Positions 17,970-26,739 of a stretch of DNA of 64,000 bases are shown here, one piece after another. How positions within the stretch are numbered: the stretch's first letter is position 1; each line of letters starts with the position of its first letter. The stretch spans positions 159,194-223,193 of the forward strand of contig NZ_FNBL01000002.1 in the NCBI RefSeq assembly GCF_900102315.1. The letters run 5' to 3'. The notes beneath the pieces were generated by a model. The model was given only the letters and a program-made list of their open reading frames with translations, did not search any database and was not told the DNA's origin. The translations under genes and the position numbers were made by a program. Origin of the DNA: Celeribacter baekdonensis. GTDB lineage: Bacteria; Pseudomonadota; Alphaproteobacteria; Rhodobacterales; Rhodobacteraceae.

Positions 17970-19331
17970 ATGGACTTCGATTATGATCTCTTCGTGATTG
18001 GCGGTGGCTCGGGCGGTGTGCGCGCGGCGCGGCTGACGGCGGCGGATGGGAAAAAGGTCGCGATGGCCGAAGAGTTCCGCATGGGCGGCACCTGTGTCAT
18101 CCGCGGCTGTGTGCCGAAAAAGCTGATGGTCTTTGCCTCGCAGTACTCGGGGTATGCCGAAGAGGCCGGGACATACGGCTGGGACATCACCTTGGGTGAT
18201 TTCAATTGGCCGTCGTTTCAAAAGCGGCTGCATGCCGAATTGTCCCGGCTTGAGGCCATTTATACCCGCAACGCCGACACGGCAGGGGTCGAGATCCTGC
18301 ACCAACGCGCCACGGTGAAAGACCCGCATACGGTCGTGCTGGCCGATGGCACGGAGAAAACCACGAAACATATCCTTGTGGCTGTGGGGGGGACACCGTT
18401 TGTGCCCGGTACTGTGCCGGGGATCGAACATGCGATCACTTCGAACGAGATTTTCGACATTCCGGCACTGCCGAAAAAAATCCTCATCGTTGGTGGCGGA
18501 TATATCGCCTGTGAATTCGCCTGTATCTTCAACGGTCTTGGCTCTGAGGTGACGCAATATTATCGCGGTGCGCAAATCCTGCGCGGCTTTGATGATGAGG
18601 CACGCGGCCATATTGCCGAGCTGATCACCGGGCAGGGCATCAATCTGCATGTCGGCACCGATGTTGAACGGCTTGAAAAGCGCGACGATGGCATTTGGGT
18701 CAAGGCCACGGATGGGCGCGAAACCCTGTTTGATGTGGTGCTTTATGCCACCGGACGCACGCCCAACACCAAAGGTCTGGGGCTTGAAGCGGCGGGCGTT
18801 GAACTGGGCCGTCATGGCGAGGTCAAAGTGGACGCCTATAGCCAAACCAACATCCCTTCGATCTATGCCGTGGGCGATGTCACCGACCGCATCCAACTGA
18901 CCCCCGTGGCGATCCGCGAGGCGGTGGCGTTTCACGAGACGGTGTTCAAGGGCAATCCGATGAAACCGGATCACTCAAACGTGCCGTCGGCAATTTTCAC
19001 CCAGCCGGAATATGGCGCGGTCGGTCTGACCGAAGAACAGGCGCGCGAAGAGGGGCCGATTGAGGTCTATTGCGCCGCGTTCCGCCCGATGCAAAACGCC
19101 TTTATCGAGAAAAACGAACGGGTGATGTTCAAACTCATCGTCTGTGCCAACTCGCGCAAGGTGCTGGGCTGTCACATCATCGCGCCCCATGCTGGGGAAC
19201 TGATCCAGATCGCGGGGGTGGCCGTGAAAATGGGCGCCACCAAAGAGGATTTCGACGCGACAGTGGCGGTGCACCCGACCATGTCCGAAGAAATCGTTCT
19301 GATGAAAACGCCGACTCGCGTTCATAACTGA
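17970..19331 (+). CDS. gor: Glutathione-disulfide reductase
   Basis: 453 residues. FAD-binding GGGSGGVRAAR at the N-terminus, redox-active cysteines C42 and C47 in GGTCVIRGCVPKKLM, NAD(P)H-binding VGGGYIACEFACIFNGLG near residue 175, and the dimer-interface catalytic histidine in TVAVHPTMSEE near the C-terminus. The basic YRGAQILRGFDDE segment after the dinucleotide fold favours NADPH. It keeps glutathione reduced in the cytoplasm. Free-standing, with a 110-base leader. Confidence 0.95.
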   Translation: MDFDYDLFVIGGGSGGVRAARLTAADGKKVAMAEEFRMGGTCVIRGCVPKKLMVFASQYSGYAEEAGTYGWDITLGDFNWPSFQKRLHAELSRLEAIYTRNADTAGVEILHQRATVKDPHTVVLADGTEKTTKHILVAVGGTPFVPGTVPGIEHAITSNEIFDIPALPKKILIVGGGYIACEFACIFNGLGSEVTQYYRGAQILRGFDDEARGHIAELITGQGINLHVGTDVERLEKRDDGIWVKATDGRETLFDVVLYATGRTPNTKGLGLEAAGVELGRHGEVKVDAYSQTNIPSIYAVGDVTDRIQLTPVAIREAVAFHETVFKGNPMKPDHSNVPSAIFTQPEYGAVGLTEEQAREEGPIEVYCAAFRPMQNAFIEKNERVMFKLIVCANSRKVLGCHIIAPHAGELIQIAGVAVKMGATKEDFDATVAVHPTMSEEIVLMKTPTRVHN

Positions 19332-19480
19332 GTAAAACACCCCGAAAGGGGCCGAAACCACCCCTGCGACCATCTCGCACCCTTGAAACTCGGGGCGAGA
19401 GCGAACAGGTTAGACAAGAGCCTTGGCCCGACAGGACCGTCCTGCCGGGTCAGACCCATACGAGAGAGGAAGAGATCTTT

Positions 19481-20635
19481 ATGGCCAGTAACAATGGCGG
19501 CCCTTGGGGCACCGGAGGTGGTGGAAACCGTCCGACCGGTCCCGGCGGCGACAATCGTGGCGGCGACAACCGGAATGGCGGACGCCGTCCCGGTGATCAG
19601 CCCCAGATCCCCGAAATCGAAGATATGCTCAACAAGGGCAACGAATATCTGAAGGTGTTGATGGGCGGCAAGGGGGGCGGCGGTGGCCGCTCCGGCGGTT
19701 CTGATGGCGACGGCCCCGGCATGTCCAAGGGCGTTATCGCTCTTGTGGTTTTGGGCGCTGTTGGCCTTTGGGCGTTTTCCTCTTTCTACACCGTGAAACC
19801 GGAAGAACAGTCGGTCGAATTGTTCCTTGGCAAGTTTTCCAAGATCGGCAATCCGGGCCTGAACTTTGCGCCATGGCCGGTGGTGAGCTACGAGAAAGTC
19901 GTGGTGACGGGCGAGCGGACCGAAACGGTCGGCCTCGCCGGCAGTGGTGGGTCGGGCATGATGCTCACGACCGACGCGAATATCGTCGACATCGACTTTC
20001 AGGTGGTCTGGAATATCAACGATCCGGCGAAATTCCTTTTCAACCTTTCCGATCCGGTTCAGACCGTACAGGCGGTGTCCGAGGCCTCCATGCGCGAGAT
20101 CATCGCGGCTTCGACACTGGCTCCGATCCTCAACCGGGACCGTGGTGTGATCGCCGACAGAGCGTTTGAACTGATCCAATCGACACTCGACAGCTACGAC
20201 AGCGGCATCACCGTGATCCGCGTCAACCTCGACAAGGCCGACCCGCCCACGGACGTGATCAACGCGTTCCGTGACGTGCAGGCTGCCGAACAGGAACGGG
20301 ACCGGTTGCAGCGTCAGGCCGACGCCTATGCCAACACGGCCCTTGCCGGTGCCCGCGGGTCCGCGGCACAGATCCTTGAAGAAGCCGAAGGCTACCGTGC
20401 TCAGGTTGTCAACGCCGCAAAAGGTGAGGCGAGCCGGTTCTCCGCTGTTTTGGCCGAATATCAAAACGCCCCCGAGGTGACGCGCAAACGTCTGTATCTT
20501 GAGGCGATGGAAGAGGTTTACGGCGGTCTCGACAAGATCATTCTCGATGATAATGCCGCCAGTGGTCAGGGCGTCGTGCCCTATCTTCCGCTCAATGAGC
20601 TTCGGAAATCAACCACCACCGGAGGGTCGAACTGA
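19481..20635 (+). CDS. hflK: HflK, SPFH-domain modulator of FtsH
   Basis: 384 residues. A Gly/Asn/Arg-rich N-terminal tail of about 75 residues precedes one membrane helix (VIALVVLGAVGLWAFSSF). The SPFH/prohibitin domain follows, with VKPEEQSVELFLGKFSKI and later a heptad-rich AAEQERDRLQRQADAYANTA region. With HflC it forms a large membrane cage around the FtsH protease. The stop overlaps the hflC start by one base (TGATG). Confidence 0.95.
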   Translation: MASNNGGPWGTGGGGNRPTGPGGDNRGGDNRNGGRRPGDQPQIPEIEDMLNKGNEYLKVLMGGKGGGGGRSGGSDGDGPGMSKGVIALVVLGAVGLWAFSSFYTVKPEEQSVELFLGKFSKIGNPGLNFAPWPVVSYEKVVVTGERTETVGLAGSGGSGMMLTTDANIVDIDFQVVWNINDPAKFLFNLSDPVQTVQAVSEASMREIIAASTLAPILNRDRGVIADRAFELIQSTLDSYDSGITVIRVNLDKADPPTDVINAFRDVQAAEQERDRLQRQADAYANTALAGARGSAAQILEEAEGYRAQVVNAAKGEASRFSAVLAEYQNAPEVTRKRLYLEAMEEVYGGLDKIILDDNAASGQGVVPYLPLNELRKSTTTGGSN

Positions 20636-21510
20636 TGAAGAAACTTCCTATTTTCATCGCCGTTCTTTTCGTGGCGGCTGTGCTGGCGTTCTCTTCGTTT
20701 TTTGTCGTGGACGAACGTCAAAAAGCGCTGGTTCTGCAATTCGGCCAGATCAAGGCCGTCAAAGAGGAACCTGGGCTTTCCTTTAAAATCCCGTTCATTC
20801 AGGACGTCGTTTACTACGATGACCGCATCCTGTCGCTCGAAACGCCGGAAATCGAGGTCACGCCCTCGGATGACCGTCGTCTTTTGGTCGACTCCTTTGC
20901 GCGCTACCGCATCGCGGATGTGGTGAAGTTCCGTCAGGCGGTGTCCACCGGCGGGATCCGCTTGGCCGAAGATCGTCTCAAAGGCATCCTGAACGCACAG
21001 CTGCGTGAGGTTTTGGGCGCTGACACGATCACCTCGAACACGATCATTTCGGCAGAGCGGGCGTCGTTGGCGCTGCGCATTCGGGACAAGTCCCGGATCG
21101 AGGCCGCCTCGTTGGGCATCGACATCATGGACGTTCGGTTGAAACAGACCTTTTTGCCGGAACAGAACCTTGAGGCCACCTTTGCCCGGATGCGGGCAGA
21201 ACGTGAACGCGAGGCCGCCGACGAGCGGGCGCGTGGTGCAGAGGCCGCACAGCGTGTGCGGGCACAGGCGGATCGGACTGTGGTCGAACTTAAATCTGAC
21301 GCCAGCCGTCAGGCCGAGATCACCCGTGGTGAAGCCGATGCCGAGAAAAACCGCATCTATGCGGATGCCTATGGTGCCGACCCGGATTTCTTTGAGTTCT
21401 ATCGCTCGTTGGATGCCTACCGGAAGGGTCTCAATGGCGAGAACACCACCATGGTGATTTCGCCGGACAGCGAATTCTTTGACTACCTGAAATCCAATTC
21501 AGGTCGCTGA
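20635..21510 (+). CDS. hflC: HflC, SPFH-domain modulator of FtsH
   Basis: 291 residues. An N-terminal membrane anchor (FIAVLFVAAVLAFSSFFVV) is followed by the SPFH domain with DERQKALVLQFGQIKAV, the YRIADVVKFRQAV region and a long coiled coil rich in ERAREREAADERARGA-like heptads. It is the obligate partner of HflK and is translationally coupled to it. The periplasmic protease gene follows 277 bases later, after a terminator-like hairpin. Confidence 0.95.
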   Translation: MKKLPIFIAVLFVAAVLAFSSFFVVDERQKALVLQFGQIKAVKEEPGLSFKIPFIQDVVYYDDRILSLETPEIEVTPSDDRRLLVDSFARYRIADVVKFRQAVSTGGIRLAEDRLKGILNAQLREVLGADTITSNTIISAERASLALRIRDKSRIEAASLGIDIMDVRLKQTFLPEQNLEATFARMRAEREREAADERARGAEAAQRVRAQADRTVVELKSDASRQAEITRGEADAEKNRIYADAYGADPDFFEFYRSLDAYRKGLNGENTTMVISPDSEFFDYLKSNSGR

Positions 21511-21556
21511 GAGGCATCTGTTTCTGAGGGACGTCTGACCCCTCTGTGAAAATCAA

Positions 21557-21591
21557 AAGGGGCGGGTGGGAACACCGGCCCCTTATTTTTT
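21557..21591 (+). terminator. Rho-independent terminator after hflC
   Basis: Stem AAGGGGC/GCCCCTT extended by GGTG/CACC across one mismatch, followed by ATTTTTT. It suggests that degP is also served by its own promoter in the remaining 190 bases of leader. Confidence 0.75.
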
Positions 21592-21786
21592 GGCCCAGCT
21601 TTATAAGCTGTTCATTTTGGTGTGCTTTACCCTTGTCACAGCCTGCTCACATGCTGTTGACTGAACGCGACCGACCTTGAGTTGTGCCACACCGCACCTA
21701 TCTATACCCCAAAGACACGTGTCGCGCCCGGCCATGCCATTTCCGGCACAAGCATTCGGGGGCATCAGACGGAGGATATTTTACCG

Positions 21787-23280
21787 ATGATACAGGCTCG
21801 CGCCATTTCCACCGATCAAAGCAGAGGGATGGTTCCCTCCCGCGCTGATCTTCGCATGATGGTCTTTGCCCTGATTGGGGTCATTGCACTTCTGTTCCAA
21901 ACTGTGTCTGCCGAGGCGCGTGGCGCGCCTGAAAGTTTCGCCGATCTCGCCGAAAAGGTCAGCCCCGCCGTGGTGAACATCACCACCACAACCATGGTTG
22001 AGGCGGTCGCCAACGATCAGCCGGTTGTGCCCGAAGGCTCGCCGTTTGAGGATTTCTTTCGCGATTTCATGGATCGCAACGGCCAGGGCGGACAGACCCC
22101 GCGCCGCTCTCAGGCTTTGGGGTCGGGCTTTGTGATCTCCGAGGACGGCTATATCGTCACCAACAACCATGTGATTGAAGGCGCTGACGAGATTTCGATC
22201 GAATTCTTTGAGGGCTTCACCCTTCCGGCCAAATTGATCGGCACTGATCCGAAAACGGACATTGCCGTTCTGAAGGTCGAAAGCGATAAGCCTTTGAAAT
22301 ATGTGCCCTTTGGCGATAGCGACCTGTCGCGCATTGGCGATTGGGTGATGGCCATGGGCAACCCGCTTGGCCAAGGGTTCTCGGTCTCTGCGGGTATCGT
22401 GTCGCAACGTGGCCGCGCGCTCCAGGGCGCCTATGACGATTACATTCAAACCGACGCCGCCATCAACCGCGGCAACTCCGGTGGCCCGCTGTTCAACATG
22501 GACGGTCAGGTCATTGGCGTGAACACCGCGATCCTGTCCCCGAACGGTGGGTCCATCGGCATCGGCTTTTCGATGGCCTCCAATGTGGTCTCCAAAGTTG
22601 TCGATCAGTTGAAAGAATTCGGCGAAACCCGTCGCGGTTGGTTGGGTGTGCGCATCCAGGACGTGACGCCCGATGTGGCCGAGGCCATGGGGCTTGAGGC
22701 CGTCAAAGGCGCGCTTGTCACCGATGTGCCTGAGGGGCCGTCGAAAGAGGCGGGCCTTGCATCTGGCGATGTGATCATGACCTTTGACAGCAAAGAGGTC
22801 ACTGACACCCGCAGCCTTGTGCGCACGGTGGGCGAGACCGAAGTCGGCAAAGCGGTGCGTGTCACCGTGTTCCGTGACGGCAAAACCAAAACGCTGATGG
22901 TCACTCTGGGCCGCCGCGAAGAGGCCGAAAACGTCGCCTTCCCGACCGACGATGGGGCGGCACCGCAAGTGCCCGACACCACCCAGATGATGGGCCTGAG
23001 CTTGCAGCCGCTGGATGACACGCTGCGCGAAGAACTTGGCGTGACCTCCGGCACCGATGGTTTGGTTGTGGTCGAGGTGGATGAGGCTTCTGAGGCCTTT
23101 GCCAAAGGTTTGCGGGCGGGCGATGTGATCACCGAAGCGGGTCAGCAGAAACTGATGTCTGTGGCCGATCTCGAAGCCCGTGTGAGCGAGGCGCGCGAAG
23201 GTGGCCGCAAGACCGTGTTGCTCTTGGTGCGCCGCGCTGGTGATCCGCGCTTTGTGGCCCTTGGTGTCGATGACAACTGA
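21787..23280 (+). CDS. degP: Do-family periplasmic serine protease (DegP/HtrA)
   Basis: 497 residues from the ATG that follows GGAGG; the frame remains open upstream. A signal-anchor segment (MMVFALIGVIALLFQTVSAEA) lies at about residues 24-44. The trypsin-like domain has a full triad: H128 in VTNNHVIEG, D158 in KTDIAVLKV, and S231 in RGNSGGPLFN. Two PDZ domains follow, around residues 280-375 and 395-490. It degrades or refolds damaged envelope proteins. The hflK-hflC-degP order is conserved in Alphaproteobacteria and fits a joint role in envelope protein quality control. Confidence 0.95.
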   Translation: MIQARAISTDQSRGMVPSRADLRMMVFALIGVIALLFQTVSAEARGAPESFADLAEKVSPAVVNITTTTMVEAVANDQPVVPEGSPFEDFFRDFMDRNGQGGQTPRRSQALGSGFVISEDGYIVTNNHVIEGADEISIEFFEGFTLPAKLIGTDPKTDIAVLKVESDKPLKYVPFGDSDLSRIGDWVMAMGNPLGQGFSVSAGIVSQRGRALQGAYDDYIQTDAAINRGNSGGPLFNMDGQVIGVNTAILSPNGGSIGIGFSMASNVVSKVVDQLKEFGETRRGWLGVRIQDVTPDVAEAMGLEAVKGALVTDVPEGPSKEAGLASGDVIMTFDSKEVTDTRSLVRTVGETEVGKAVRVTVFRDGKTKTLMVTLGRREEAENVAFPTDDGAAPQVPDTTQMMGLSLQPLDDTLREELGVTSGTDGLVVVEVDEASEAFAKGLRAGDVITEAGQQKLMSVADLEARVSEAREGGRKTVLLLVRRAGDPRFVALGVDDN

Positions 23281-23297
23281 GGTCGGTGACAACTGAG
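23266..23297 (+). repeat. 16-bp tandem duplication carrying the degP stop codon
   Basis: GTCGATGACAACTGAG (23266-23281) is followed directly by GTCGGTGACAACTGAG (23282-23297), 15 of 16 identical. The last Asp-Asn-stop codons of degP are therefore repeated once, out of frame. Confidence 0.9.
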
Positions 23298-23325
23298 CTT
23301 GAGCGCCTTCCCTCATAAAGAACGC

Positions 23326-23360
23326 AAAGGCGGCCCCAAAATATGGCGGGCCGCCTTTTT
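23326..23360. terminator. Terminator between degP and the lipoprotein gene
   Basis: Arms AAAGGCGGCC(C) and (G)GGCCGCCTTT with a TTTTT tail, between convergent genes. Confidence 0.85.
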
Positions 23361-23381
23361 CTACCTTGGAACGTCAGAAGA

Positions 23382-23909
23382 TCAGCCCTCGCGCGGCACT
23401 TCCTTAAGCCCAAGTTGGCGCGCCGCCGCCAGAGACAGGATGTCGCTGTCGACCCCTTGGTCCGATTGATAGGCGCGGATGGCGCGTTTTGTCGCGAAAT
23501 CCATCCGCCCATTCGCAGCCCCCGCGTGATAGCCCCGCACCGACAGCGCACGTTGCAGTGACGCGATGAACTCGGGCGTCAGCTCCTCTTGGCACAGGGT
23601 CTCAAACCACAATTCCTTGCGCTCGCGCACAATCTTTTGCCGGGTTTCCGTGCGGTAGACGGCGGGGTAGGAAACGGTGCCATTGGCCTCGATTTGTGGC
23701 GGTTGCACCAAAACCTGCTCTGTGACGGTTTCGATGATCGCGGGGGTGACGTGCCGCCCGTAACAGGTGTTTGGGTCGGCTCCCGGTGGCGCGCCGGGCG
23801 TTTCTGAGGCGCGCATGATGCCATCTTCCGGGGCGCTTATCTGGCAGGCGGCCAAAAGTCCCGCCAGAATGAAAAGCGGCAATCGGGCGGGAAAAGGGAG
23901 CTGTTTCAT
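23382..23909 (-). CDS. Peptidoglycan-binding-domain lipoprotein
   Basis: 175 residues. The lipoprotein signal peptide ends in the lipobox LLAAC at residue 22. A middle part of about 80 residues carries two further Cys (NTCYGRH and LWFETLCQ), which could pair. Residues 110-170 form a PG_binding_1 helix bundle: LQRALSVRGYHAGAANGRMDFATKRAIRAYQ. The protein probably sits in a membrane facing the periplasm and touches the wall; no enzymatic domain is visible. Confidence 0.85.
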   Translation of the reverse strand: MKQLPFPARLPLFILAGLLAACQISAPEDGIMRASETPGAPPGADPNTCYGRHVTPAIIETVTEQVLVQPPQIEANGTVSYPAVYRTETRQKIVRERKELWFETLCQEELTPEFIASLQRALSVRGYHAGAANGRMDFATKRAIRAYQSDQGVDSDILSLAAARQLGLKEVPREG

Positions 23910-24064
23910 CGGCTTGCCTGTCTGCTTTGCCCCTTTGTGGGGTTGTTTGGAACAAGTCTACCGTGAAATTCAGATTTTCCAAAGGGTTTGAATGGTATCG
24001 CCTTTGGGAGGACCTGTCAGAGAGCGAGACGGCACACAGGCGCGGTCCCGTGCCTGAAATATAG

Positions 24065-24507
<443 letters not shown>

Positions 24508-24508
<1 letters not shown>

Positions 24509-25233
24509 TGCTGCGTCTGGCCGCGGCTTTTGTGCTGGCGGCCAGCCCGCTTGCCGCCACCGAGATCACGAATGATATCACCGCCGCGCGCTACATTGAG
24601 CCGACGGATGTCTACGGCCATGGTGCCGTGGCGGGCGGTGAATATGCGCGGATGCGTGTGACGTTGAGTGACGGCACCGAGCGCAATGTGTCTTTCAAGA
24701 AAAGCATTTTCGAGGATACCGCACCGCGCCTGCATGATTTCGATGGCGATGGCTCCCCCGAAATTGTCACCGTCGTCAGCGGCTTTGCCACCGGCGCTTG
24801 GGTGCAGGTCTGGTCGCTCAATGCCTCCGGCGCGCTGATCCCGGCCAAATCCAATGCCCCCATCGGTGCGCGCCACCGTTGGCTCGCGGTCGTGGGCATT
24901 GCCGATTTTGACGGCGATGGCACCGATGACATCGCCTATATCGACCGCCCGCATTTGGCCAAAGAGCTGGTGATCCTTCCCGTCGATTTGGCGGGGTCGG
25001 GGATGTTGGATACTACCGCACGCCTTGCCGGCCTGACCAACCATCACTTTGGCTCCGCCGAAATCGAAGGCGGCATGCGCGACTGTTCCGGGCAAGTGCC
25101 GGCGATCGTCACCGCCAATGCGGACTGGTCGCAGGTCATGGAAACCAGATTTGAGGATGGTCAGTTGGCCACCAAACCCGTTGCACCCTATACCGGGGCC
25201 GACAGCTTTGCGCCCTTCCTGATCTGTCCGTGA
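24508..25233 (+). CDS. Secreted FG-GAP/VCBS-repeat protein
   Basis: 241 residues. A signal peptide (MLRLAAAFVLAASPLAA) precedes two calcium-type FG-GAP segments, HDFDGDGSPEIVTVVSG near residue 76 and ADFDGDGTDDIAYIDR near 130, each a beta-propeller blade with a DxDxDG loop. It looks like a partial propeller. It is coupled to the ferredoxin gene by a one-base overlap, although a periplasmic propeller and a cytoplasmic ferredoxin have no obvious joint task. The function is unknown. Confidence 0.8.
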
Positions 25234-25266
25234 TGCGACCATGATGCGCCTGTGATGCGCGTCTGA
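25231..25266 (+). repeat. 11-bp tandem repeat carrying the stop codon
   Basis: TGATGCGACCA, TGATGCGCCTG and TGATGCGCGTC follow each other at 25231, 25242 and 25253, then TGA again. The first TGA is the stop of the FG-GAP gene, so the stop codon is repeated every 11 bases in successive frames. Confidence 0.9.
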
Positions 25267-25406
25267 GGCACAGCGCGACGCCTTTCGGAAACTTAACCGC
25301 CCGAAACAGCCGCAAATTTGCCCCTGCCGTGCGTTTTGGCTCTGGCATTCGCTGTCGGCTGTGCCAAAACGCCTCGACCCTTAAAAGAAAGATCGAGGAC
25401 TTTGAC

Positions 25407-26291
25407 ATGACCTCCCATGTGCTGACCGTGACCTGCCCCTCCAAGCGTGGAATCGTGGCCGCGATTTCTGGCAAACTGGCGGAGCTTGGCTGTAACATCA
25501 CCGATTCCGCGCAATTCGATGATCCGGGCACCGATCAGTTTTTCATGCGGGTGAGTTTTGTCTCAGAAACCGGCCTGACCCAACCTGAACTGGCGCAGGG
25601 ATTCGTGCCCGTGGCCGAGGCCTTTGACATGCATTGGGCGGTGCAGGATGAGGCCAAAAAGATGAAAGTCGTGATCATGGTCTCGCGCTTTGGTCATTGT
25701 CTCAACGATCTTTTGTACCGCTGGCGGATCGGAGCCTTGCCGATCGACATCGTTGCCGTGGTGTCAAATCACATGGATTATCAGAAGCTTGTGGTGAATC
25801 ACGATATTCCTTTCCACTGCATCAAAGTGACGAAAGAGAACAAACCCGAGGCCGAAGCCGCGATCATGCAGGTGATCGAGGACACAGGCGCCGAACTGAT
25901 TGTTTTGGCGCGCTATATGCAGATTCTGTCGGATATGATGTGCCAACACATGTCCGGTCGGATCATCAATATCCACCACTCCTTCCTGCCGTCTTTCAAA
26001 GGCGCGAACCCCTATAAACAGGCGTTTGAGCGTGGGGTGAAACTGATCGGAGCGACGGCGCATTATGTCACCGCCGATCTGGACGAAGGTCCGATCATCG
26101 AACAGGACACGGTGCGGATCACCCATGCACAATCCTCGGAGGATTACGTCTCTTTGGGCCGTGACGTCGAAGCCCAGGTGCTCTCTCGCGCGATCCATGC
26201 CCATATCCACCACCGCGTGTTCATCAACGGCAATAAAACGGTGGTGTTTCCGGCCTCTCCCGGCAGCTATGCCTCCGAACGGATGGGTTAA
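25407..26291 (+). CDS. purU: Formyltetrahydrofolate deformylase
   Basis: 294 residues. It hydrolyses 10-formyl-THF to THF and formate, balancing one-carbon pools and feeding PurT. The ACT domain lies at residues 1-85 (VLTVTCPSKRGIVAAISG onward). The formyltransferase-type domain has VSRFGHCLNDLLYRW near residue 92, ARYMQILS near 170, the catalytic INIHHSFLPSF near 188, and LDEGPIIEQD near 222. Start chosen at the Met before TSHVLTV. Confidence 0.95.
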   Translation: MTSHVLTVTCPSKRGIVAAISGKLAELGCNITDSAQFDDPGTDQFFMRVSFVSETGLTQPELAQGFVPVAEAFDMHWAVQDEAKKMKVVIMVSRFGHCLNDLLYRWRIGALPIDIVAVVSNHMDYQKLVVNHDIPFHCIKVTKENKPEAEAAIMQVIEDTGAELIVLARYMQILSDMMCQHMSGRIINIHHSFLPSFKGANPYKQAFERGVKLIGATAHYVTADLDEGPIIEQDTVRITHAQSSEDYVSLGRDVEAQVLSRAIHAHIHHRVFINGNKTVVFPASPGSYASERMG

Positions 26292-26302
26292 GGGGCGAAA
26301 AG

Positions 26303-26372
26303 GGGCTCTGCCCCTCGTCCGGGCAGCACGCTGCCCCGCCTCACCCCGGGATATTTTAAGACAAAAGAAATG
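26303..26372 (+). repeat. Intergenic palindromic repeat, copy 1
   Basis: Two GC hairpins (GGGGCTCTGCCCC and GGGCAGCACGCTGCCC) are followed by CCCCGGGATATTTTAAGACA and AAAGAAAT. The GATATTTT-AGACAAAAGAA block recurs in inverted orientation at 26484-26512. It lies just after purU and may act as its terminator or be a dispersed REP-like element. Confidence 0.7.
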
Positions 26373-26483
26373 ACCCTCCGCTGGAGGAGAGCGGAGGGCC
26401 TTCTTCCGTCACGGTCATCGGCGTCCCCGCCTGTACCGTGGGATCATCCTCGCGCATTAACCTTAATGAGCGGTGAACCGGTG

Positions 26484-26531
26484 GCTTCTTTTGTCTCAAA
26501 ATATCTCGGGGGTTTTGGGGGCTGGCCCCCA
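26484..26531 (-). repeat. Intergenic palindromic repeat, copy 2 (inverted)
   Basis: The minus strand reads CCCCCGAGATATTTTGAGAC then AAAAGAAGC, matching copy 1 at all but about three positions over 26 bases. Beside it GGGGGCTGGCCCCC forms a hairpin. The copies face each other about 110 bases apart. Confidence 0.7.
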
Positions 26532-26570
26532 ATGTGAGGCAACATGGGGTTGGCGACCGCATAAGACACG

Positions 26571-26598
26571 GAAAAAGGCGTGCCGTTCGAGCACGCCT
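26571..26598 (-). terminator. Rho-independent terminator downstream of purD
   Basis: Perfect 8-bp arms AGGCGTGC/GCACGCCT with a seven-base loop. The minus strand continues TTTTTCCG. It ends transcripts that come from purD or from the gap itself. Confidence 0.8.
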
Positions 26599-26735
26599 CT
26601 GTTCTGTCGCGACAGCCAGTGTTTGGGCTTTTACACCAAAGTTCCAAACCGGAGGGCCATTCGAGCCAGTGGTGCATTTCGCACCTTGGTTTATCGCAGG
26701 GTAAGGTTAAAATTCCCCTAACCATACTCTGCGCA
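26571..26735 (-). ncRNA. Candidate structured RNA or 3' UTR downstream of purD
   Basis: After the purD stop the minus strand contains, in order, hairpins with arms 26719-26723/26705-26709 (5 bp), 26681-26685/26671-26675 (GGTGC-GAAAT-GCACC), 26636-26640/26622-26626, and the palindrome CTGTCGCGACAG at 26604-26615. A terminator follows with arms 26591-26598/26576-26583 and a T5 run. Open frames across it lack coding character. It may be a 3'-UTR-derived small RNA or a structured purD 3' end. Confidence 0.4.
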
Positions 26736-26739
26736 TGTC

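Noticed and set aside
21781-23316. Open frame of 511 codons on the minus strand opposite degP
   Set aside because: degP on the plus strand has a full catalytic triad and PDZ domains; the antisense frame is His/Gly/Arg-rich with no fold-like pattern, a usual by-product of GC-rich codon bias.
26576-26598. Hairpin with GTTCGA in the loop, resembling a tRNA T-arm
   Set aside because: The loop register is wrong for TTCRA and no acceptor, D or anticodon arms fit around it; it is better explained as a terminator.
26444-26725. 93-codon open frame on the minus strand behind purD
   Set aside because: It runs through several perfect hairpins, a terminator and a palindromic repeat, and its amino-acid pattern has no sign of selection.
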